Positions 57,317 through 64,000 of a stretch of DNA of 64,000 nt are shown one piece after another. This DNA comes from Neurospora crassa OR74A (taxonomy: Eukaryota; Ascomycota; Sordariomycetes; Sordariales; Sordariaceae), in contig NC_026506.1 in NCBI RefSeq assembly GCF_000182925.2, positions 3,410,001-3,474,000 on the forward strand. The letters run 5' to 3'. Numbering within the stretch: position 1 is the first letter of the stretch; each line of letters opens with the position of its first letter. The translations under genes and the position numbers were made by a program. A model generated the notes under the pieces. It saw only the letters and a list, made by a program, of their open reading frames with translations, was not told where the DNA came from and did not search any database.

Positions 57317-58410
57317 TCAATTCATAGGTCCAGCGACAGTCAGCCTTGCATGCTCTGCGTCGCAAGCATCCTTGTTCTTTAGTTCGCGGACGCATAGGAT
57401 GTCGAGCTCCTCGTACGCAGTTCGCACCTTGGGACTGAGCGAGTCATAGGCTCCAAAGCTGTAAATGTGTGGTCTATTACACCCGTGACAAATTCCTCTG
57501 AGAAAAGGTTCGTCTTCATCCAGGATTTTCTGCATGGTCTTCATTTCCTGAAGGAGAACGGACCCATTTTTAGCCTTGTTGTAGGTAACTGTAAACTGCT
57601 CTAAGCGCTGGATAATTGACTTAGCGCTAGCACACTGACAGCGACGATAGGGACTGTTCGTCTTGAGACACTCGTGAACGGCGCGGGATAGACCCAGCTT
57701 AATAGATGCGAGAGCTTCCCCGAGGATGACTATCACGGTGAAAACGTCAATGGACCATATTGCCAACGAGAGTGATTGATATGTGGAGCCACGGAGAGAC
57801 ACGTCAAATGTAAGTAAGAGGTAAGAGAGATCCACGTACTAAAGAACTTTGCAGGTAATATGCTGCTGATCAGCTCATCATCCATGAGCGTACTGATACG
57901 GCTTGCATATTGGCACATCAGATGCAAACCGAAATTGCTGAAATAGTCGCACCGGTTGAGCACATAGGCCGCGGCGCATAGATAGACGATGTCCTTCCCC
58001 GCCATCGCCGTCTGACTTCCGTCCTCGTTTTTGGCAACTGAGCATGTCTTACTCGCCTCTCTAAACAAAAATTCCAGGACGAACTTGAGTGCGGTACGCA
58101 GGTCGTACTTGTCCACTGCAATAGCAATCTGTAAGATCTCCTGGGGCGTCTGCGGTCTGGTCACCAATTCGTGCTCGTTGTGGTACGAAAGGGTGAGGGT
58201 GATGAAACGCATTGCGTCTGGGTCGTCTTCAGGGAGGGGGATCTCCTTGCTTTTGCTTTCCAGCCAGGGTGGGGAGAACATCGAGGCGAAGACGGGTGAG
58301 GCGGCTTTGAGGATGGCCAACTCGACGGGGATGCGCTCCTTGCTCGGCCCGACGACTAGAACGAGGTCGGTGACGGGGGCCGTCTCGATAACGGCCGGTT
58401 CGCTGTCCAT
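57317..58410 (-). CDS. BTB/POZ-domain protein A
   Basis: Two exons are inferred: 58410-57840 and 57729-57317, with a 110-nt intron (GTACGT...GATAG). The product is 327 residues. The N-terminal BTB fold runs from about 14 to 120: TDLVLVVGPSKERIPVELAIL, then KAASPVFASMFSPPWLES, IPLPEDDPDAMRFI and IAVDKYDL. Fungal proteins of this type use BTB for dimerisation or as cullin-3 adaptors, but many are uncharacterised. The second exon holds helices and a set of Cys/His residues (CQCASAK, CHGCNRPH) that could bind a metal. The first exon is secure. The splice choice is by frame and consensus; reading through the intron would stop at 57733. A paralogue lies head to head at 60245. Confidence 0.78.
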
Positions 58411-58710
58411 TGTGTTCGTGAGGCGGGATTGAGGAGCTCAGTGCGGAGTGGGCGAGTGATGATGAGTTGTTTGAAGAGCCCTGGAATGGATGTGGTAAGA
58501 AGAGAAATACCTAAGTATAATGTTGAGTTGTAACCTCTACTTTCCTACATATCCAAGAGCGCTCTGTGGGCTGATCATATGCAGCCAATGTGGTTGCTTA
58601 CAAGTGGGCTCGTTGGAGTGTAAAGGGTGGTCGATTGTAAAAAAGAGGAAGACAGTAAAACAACACTAGTGTTCGGGGCGGCACGCCGCGCCCTTCCGTA
58701 TAGGTGCAAG

Positions 58711-58791
58711 GCTGGATTCTGGGTTGTTACGTGTAGAGCTGGATTCTGGGATGTTACCTATAGAGCTGGATCCTAAGTTGTAGCCCGCTAG
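58711..58791. repeat. 27-bp tandem repeat, three units
   Basis: The units at 58711-58737 and 58738-58764 start gctggattctggg and differ at few positions. The third (58765-58791) starts gctggatcctaag and is more diverged. Confidence 0.85.
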
Positions 58792-58840
58792 TACCTGATT
58801 AGATTTTGGGCTGGCCGTTTCTCTATTTACTTTATTACCA

Positions 58841-58855
58841 GGGGGCTTCGCCCCC
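58841..58855. other. GC hairpin GGGGGC-TTC-GCCCCC
   Basis: A perfect 6-bp stem with a 3-base loop is followed by another C-rich run (ccgggaccccccc). It lies 50 bases after the 27-bp repeats. It may be a structural part of an unrecognised inserted element. Confidence 0.7.
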
Positions 58856-60244
58856 CGGGACCCCCCCTTAGGATTTTTTACACGAAAAGTACACGAAAGC
58901 GCGAAAACGGCTGTACGGGAATGCACTAACAGGAAAACCGCGAAACTCAGATAGTGCTAACAATTCTTTTGCGGGTGAAAAGGGGGTTTTCGGTCCGTGC
59001 GTTATGATTTGGGTAGTGCGTGCAGGATTTTACGTGGGGAGCGCCCGCGAAAGGCACTAACTCCTTACCCGGACTTTTGAGAAGCCATGCTCGTGTAGGT
59101 ATATAGAGAAAAGCCCAGAAAGACAACTACCTGTAAATACCCCACCAATACCTTGAACATCACCGTTCCTTTCACATGCTAACAAGAGTACTTACTATTC
59201 CTCTTCGTTTTCAAGCAGCGCCTTTCGTGCATGTGCGGTTATAGCAGGTGCATTGCTGCACGTAACGGTGCATCGATAATGGCCTCATCCTGCTGTTACA
59301 AAGCAGAATCCATGCGCCCCAATGCTCCTTCTACATTCCTCAGTTTCTTCCTGTTTACCACTTCAAGACAATCCACGTCACCAATCCATTGGCTACATGG
59401 TACCTTCCTTGACTGGTATCAATGCTCTCCCGTTTTGTAATTCTCTTTGTTGTTCTTCCCTAACACACAATTTCGCAGACCTGGCAGCCAAGCCCATGAC
59501 TCCACGGAAGACTACGTCACTACGGTGAGGACAACCAAGCACTGCCTTGATAGTCCTTGGTCTATCTCTCCCGCTTCAACGATCAATATGCCCTGCATTA
59601 CAGGATGGTACGAGTCTCACTAACTTTATGCAAAGGACGGCGCGCTCCTTTAAGACCTCTATCTGGCGCCCGAGCGAGACGAAGTCGGCGGGCGAGACGT
59701 CGTCGTGAGAAACGTCATCGCCTACGCAGCAATGTTTTAAGTAGCGCCTTTCGTCATCTGCTCCTAGTCATACAGATCATACAGGAGGGACGCCAGAGGT
59801 TTGTAAAACCTATTGTCGACATCATGGAAATTATCAACAAAGTCCTGAAAGTGCCTACAAGCAATCCGTTTGGGGCGCCGGGTCTTGTTCCTGCGATGCC
59901 TTTTCAGAGCTAAGATCCGCGTTCCGGCATATTGCAGAAGTGTATGCTTATACCAGCTTGAGAGCGTTTGATTTACTGCATGTAAACGGAATACTGACCT
60001 CATGATTCCATCAGGCTGCGTGCAGTCATGCATCTCCCTTAGATCCCCGCCCTTCTGCCCTTCTTGCTCGACTACCTCCAAATTTGGGCAGTTCCTTGCT
60101 CTTGTCAACCCTTTCTTTTTTTTTCTACTTTTAACTTCGAGTTATCTTGTCTTAGTCGCTTTAGTCACTACGCCAGCCACCTGCTACAGGCCCAATACTC
60201 GGATTGATCAATCTGCGACACTGGACGACAAGGCCAACCACACC

Positions 60245-61488
60245 ATGGAGGACCATAGGGAGAGTAGCGACATGAAAGGCGACCCCAACAGAGAGATTTC
60301 AGCCATTGGGGATACCATTCTCATCGTCGGGGCTCCTGGTTCCGAGAATCCACAGCTCCGTCTCAGAGTTCAGTCGACTATCCTTCGAGAGGCGTCTACG
60401 GTCTTCAGGACCATGCTTTCCCCGCCTTGGGTCGAAAGTCAGGGGATTTCGGCAAAAAACCCGAAGGAGATTCAACTTCCGGAAGATGAACCCAAAGCCA
60501 TGGAGGTTGTTTGTCTAGCATTACATTTCCGCAACAATCTGATGAATCCTCACTGGCTCGAGGAACAGGGTGGACAAAGAATGCTCGATGTTGCCATTCT
60601 CATTGACAAGTACGACTTGAAGGCATCGATGCAGCTTATCACCGACACGTGGTTCCGGCAGTCCATGGGGTGTATCATGGAGGAGTCCATATACCGAATG
60701 GCCGCAGCCTGGATTCTCGAAGAGGAGGAGTTCTTTGCACAATATAGCTGGATATTCATGATCACCTATCCAGGCCCTTACGCCAAACTTCTTTCCCAAG
60801 AGCTCCTTAGGGAAAGGTTACCTCCACAAACATTCCGTAAGTATTTCTCCTCAGAAACTACCCTTCCGGGGAAGATTACAAAAGCTTGGTATCATGTTCT
60901 GATTGTAAGCGGCCTGCAGTCCTGCTGGCAGAGCGATCGTCTAATCTCCGAATACGTTTTCTCGATTCAGTATGCCGTGAAGCTGGTTTGGATGGAGATA
61001 GTGATGCTGGCAATATTGACAGGTGGGATTGCAAATGCGATTGGAAGAAGTCTCTTCAACATCGCTTTCGACAAACTAGGAAGCGTCTCACACAACATTT
61101 TACACGTCAAGAACCCATTTGTTCGATCCTGTCGATCATAGACGAGTTCATTCCGCTTGCCGAAGAACAAAAGATTTTCGTGAAGTCCTGGTGCACATCT
61201 ATCCATAAAATGCACTACGAGATCTGGGATGCACACCTCCACAAATATGTCGTTAAGAGCGGTCCAACCATTTGCTCCAGGCTTCCGGAGTGGATGGAGA
61301 GAGAGACAAGCCTTTGCCTTCGGTGTCTGCGAGAGGATGAATCGCGTGGAGACTACACCTACTCTAGTAACAATCTGCTTTGCGGGCACTCCAAAACAAG
61401 ACAGCTGGGATCTGCCGGTTCCGCGATGAACCTGTTGGGCAAGCGAGATACACAGAACAATGACAAAGATGGCACAGCTCCTGCATGA
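60245..61488 (+). CDS. BTB/POZ-domain protein B
   Basis: Two exons are inferred: 60245-60836 and 60971-61488, with a 134-nt intron (GTAAGT...TTCAG). The product is 369 residues. The frame is open to 60002, but the ATG at 60245 sits in a better context and just before the conserved part. The BTB fold includes DTILIVGAPGSENPQLRLRV, REASTVFRTMLSPPWVES, IQLPEDEPKAMEVV and ILIDKYDLKASMQL. These match BTB protein A block for block. Like A it continues with a helical region and a Cys-bearing C-terminal exon (CKCDWKK, CLRCLRED). Function is not known; protein-protein interaction is expected from the domain. The splice site was chosen by frame and consensus. Confidence 0.75.
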
Positions 61489-62773
61489 TTTCCCCTACTT
61501 GGTATAATAGTTTTGTAGGGGTCAATAGTAATGTTTTGTGCATGGCAGAACCATGGTAACTAGATACAATCTCGCATGCTCTGCGTGACCTTGCTATCAA
61601 TCCTCTCATCTTCTCAATAAATGACTCTGTTCGTGATGACAATCCCCCTAAGCTCCAAGATAAATGTCTCCGAACTCAAGTTGCCTCTTCCAAAATTCGA
61701 AAACATTGCCACTCCGACTCATCATCCCTCACTCTTCATAGACAGGTACCTCTGATTGCTATCTTAGATCCAGGCCCAATGGGCTGCCGATGCCGGTATG
61801 CCGCAAGAGACCAACAGCCACATGTAAAGCTCAGCCTGTACTACCCATGGCCATCCTACTTCCACGTCGTAGTCGAGAATAATACATTCATAGATTTACT
61901 CCATTCCCCAACATAATAACCGGCCACCCTCCCAATTCCATATCTATTGAATAACCGTCGCTCAGACTCGTTCTTCACCTAGCTCGCGCGCCCACTCTGT
62001 ATCAACAACGAGTATACCACCAGTGCGAGAATCACACGAATCGTGCTGCTCCGTCCGCTAAGACAGATTATCAATGCCTCTAGCTGATGTGATCACCTGG
62101 AGCGCCTCGTGCTTCAAGATAACATCAACTGTCACAGTCTCAAGGGATTACGACGCGCGCTCACTTCCGCCAATTCCCGGGTTCGTTCCTGAGTAGGTAG
62201 ACAAAAGCTTGAACCGTCCTCCCCCGCCTCCGATCTTTTGTCCTTGTCACACCCTTGTTCTTGAGTTATCGATTGTTTCCCCTGGAACAAATAGGCTACA
62301 GCCGAACACATACCCGACAGAGTCAGGAATATACCACGCGGCGAACACCCAAAATACCCACGCAGGGCTTTCAATCGTTTGGAGTGCTGACAGAGCATCG
62401 AGCAAGCGACGCAGGGTCTACGCCGGGCTGTGTCGCTGGTCTCGGGATGAGGATTGCTCTGTTAATACCAGTCATGTAGTATGTACGAAACTATCATCAA
62501 ATCGTAGTCAGGCCGGGGCAACAATCCCGTCTATCGATATCTGTTATAGCATCGACCAGTAGATATCTGGCACAACAGTGGTAGGTTCAGCAAGTTTGCG
62601 GAAACAAGCGTGTCTCCTTGTGAATTGGGGGCAGTATTCAACAGTGGACGGAATGCGTGCTGGAGGCGGATCGAGCTATTAGATTGCTTTGTTTCTTGAC
62701 TATGAACACCAACGCGTCCTGGAGTAACGACCGTCTGTCCCAAGTACCCACTAATGAGAGCTTCAAGGTACAC
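61489..62773. other. Intergenic between convergent BTB B and HET-type genes
   Basis: No gene is recognised. Several frames of 60-117 residues occur without family features. Confidence 0.6.
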
Positions 62774-64000
62774 TCATAAGCTTTTCAGGCTCCTTAAAAT
62801 GCGCCAGTAAAACCTCCTGTATTCAGGGGTATTGACATCATCTTCGATGGTAGCGTGAAACTTTACAGTGTACTGAAGACTGGGCCTAATTCGACCTAGA
62901 GCGCAGTCGAACTCAGCAGGGGGGTCGGTGACATCTGTTTCAATACCGATGGTCACTCTTTGTGGTTTCTTTGCGGTTCCAAGCATGATCACCTTTTGGC
63001 GACCGTACTCTGGCCCTTTATTGAGAAGGTGGGATGATTGTTTGCCGTGGCCAGGAAAAAGGATATGGCGAGGGATGTGATTCTGCTGAATCAAGCTGCC
63101 AATCTCCGGTAGGTCATCCTCATCTAGAACAAATGCTTGTGGAATTCCAAATATCGACCTGTGTGGGAAATCGATGATTAAAAATAACTGCACAAAAGAA
63201 TCCCAGCTCAACTTGAACCTGGAGTGCCTGAGGTGCACTAGAGCGCACGCAACCTCGTAGGACTTTTGTTCGTGATGATCGATTCCTGGGGGGAAGAACA
63301 ACGATCTGGAGGCATCCCAATGTGTATGAGGAAGCGGATGGATAACGCTAAGTCGCAGGTTCAACGAGGCCCTTATCGATACTGTTCCCTCGAAATCATA
63401 TCCTAAGTCGAATAGAGACTTGTGGTCCATAAGGATGGTGTTCATGATGCTGGGCCCGGACCCTGCAACGTGTTTTATGTTCTTCATGATTATTACACCA
63501 AGCCGAACGTAGAGTCCTGGACCAACTTTCTCGAGCACAACAGCAAGATATTTGCCCTCTCTGCCGTTCGCGCTACCGATAAATATGGTGTAGAAAGCTG
63601 GTTTCGGTTCCCGTCTGTCCGCTGAGTCAGAAACCTCGAACACATGCATGTCTGCGCGAATATTCAATCCCCTGTTCGTCAAAATGAACTCCCGGATGGC
63701 CTTAGATCCCGCTGCTTCCCCCAATTCCCTAAAATGCTTCATTTCCTTTGTTTGTGTCATGTACTCCCAAGTTGCCCCAAAGTCTGCTGGTGATTTGGCA
63801 AAAAGGTCCAAACATCGACGCTCCATCAAGCTTTCCTTCTTGGTAGGTTCCCAGTTGAGAGGTGTGCCCCAGGCGAATATTGATAGATCGTTACTACGCT
63901 TGATGATCTCCTCTTGGAGTCTGCGGAAGGCATTATCACCTTCTCCGTATATGAGGGGCATATTGACCTCGAATATGCCGAGCAGACAATAAGCTTTGTC
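62774..64000 (-). CDS. HET-domain incompatibility-type protein, C-terminal part (cut by window edge)
   Basis: The frame is open to the right edge, so the start lies outside. The first visible residues, DKAYCLLGIFEVNMPLIYGE and the following GDNAFRRLQEEIIKRSND, are the hallmark end of the HET domain found in HET-E/HET-D/HET-R-type and TOL-like proteins. DLSIFAWG follows. HET domains trigger cell death when genetically different hyphae fuse. The remaining 370 residues show no NACHT, WD40 or ankyrin repeats; they look like a C-terminal region of moderate conservation ending in YWRILRSLKSL. So this may be one of the many HET-only paralogues. Whether the N-terminal part is intact cannot be judged. 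Confidence 0.85.
   Translation of the reverse strand, partial: DKAYCLLGIFEVNMPLIYGEGDNAFRRLQEEIIKRSNDLSIFAWGTPLNWEPTKKESLMERRCLDLFAKSPADFGATWEYMTQTKEMKHFRELGEAAGSKAIREFILTNRGLNIRADMHVFEVSDSADRREPKPAFYTIFIGSANGREGKYLAVVLEKVGPGLYVRLGVIIMKNIKHVAGSGPSIMNTILMDHKSLFDLGYDFEGTVSIRASLNLRLSVIHPLPHTHWDASRSLFFPPGIDHHEQKSYEVACALVHLRHSRFKLSWDSFVQLFLIIDFPHRSIFGIPQAFVLDEDDLPEIGSLIQQNHIPRHILFPGHGKQSSHLLNKGPEYGRQKVIMLGTAKKPQRVTIGIETDVTDPPAEFDCALGRIRPSLQYTVKFHATIEDDVNTPEYRRFYWRILRSLKSL

Larger units (their letters stand above)
58411..60244. other. 1.8-kb region between the head-to-head BTB genes
   Basis: It must hold both BTB promoters. It also contains a patch of unusual composition at about 58670-59060, with a triple 27-bp repeat and a GC hairpin, listed separately. 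Open frames here are short and without family features. Confidence 0.6.

Noticed and set aside
57317-57835. Separate 172-residue gene downstream of BTB protein A
   Set aside because: It joins in frame to the BTB exon through a GT-AG intron, and the same two-exon layout occurs in the paralogue.
58666-58926. 86-residue minus-strand frame over the 27-bp repeats
   Set aside because: Its sequence is just the translated repeat and hairpin, with no coding signature.

Overview
The window looks like a filamentous ascomycete (Pezizomycotina), most likely Neurospora or a close Sordariales relative. The reasons are a 10.5-kb AT-rich block carrying the TpA-rich signature of repeat-induced point mutation (RIP), short 55-150 nt GT-AG introns, intron-bearing tRNA-Leu and tRNA-Lys, and an adjacent GH10 xylanase and cellobiose dehydrogenase. 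From memory, the N. crassa homologues of those two genes have consecutive locus numbers (NCU05924 and NCU05923). This recollection was not checked.

Layout. Positions 1-10567 are fossil retrotransposons. A Ty1/copia-type fossil lies on the minus strand and runs off the left edge. It is followed by a Ty3/gypsy-type fossil on the plus strand with two 340-bp LTRs and a 5-bp target duplication. The gypsy copy holds two 100-N assembly gaps and internal repeat arrays. RIP damage stops inside the outer parts of both LTRs. Normal-composition DNA begins at about 10.57 kb.

From 11.6 to 21 kb there is a flavin amine oxidase, a tRNA-Leu(UAA), a secreted AA11-type lytic polysaccharide monooxygenase with a C-terminal Cys-rich module, and a class C beta-lactamase-like serine hydrolase. 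After 3.7 kb with no recognisable gene come two divergently transcribed AIG1/GIMAP-like P-loop GTPases (24.6-28.3 kb). Both have a 66-nt phase-1 intron at the same place. Next are the mitochondrial translation GTPase GUF1 (EF4/LepA), a 1370-residue MIT-domain protein, and a ten-exon LaeA-like methyltransferase (40.0-42.6 kb).

From 46 to 54 kb lie a secreted GH10 xylanase, the initiator tRNA-Met and an eight-exon cellobiose dehydrogenase without a CBM1. The right part holds tRNA-Lys(CUU), an alpha-arrestin-like protein, two head-to-head BTB/POZ proteins and the C-terminal part of a HET-type incompatibility protein cut by the right edge.

How they may work together. The AA11 enzyme, xylanase and cellobiose dehydrogenase fit extracellular polysaccharide breakdown. 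Cellobiose dehydrogenase is a known electron donor to LPMOs. The GTPase pair, BTB pair and HET-type gene belong to families that expand and vary in fungi. GUF1, the arrestin-like protein and the tRNAs are housekeeping. Exon structures were inferred by eye from frame, splice consensus and family conservation.
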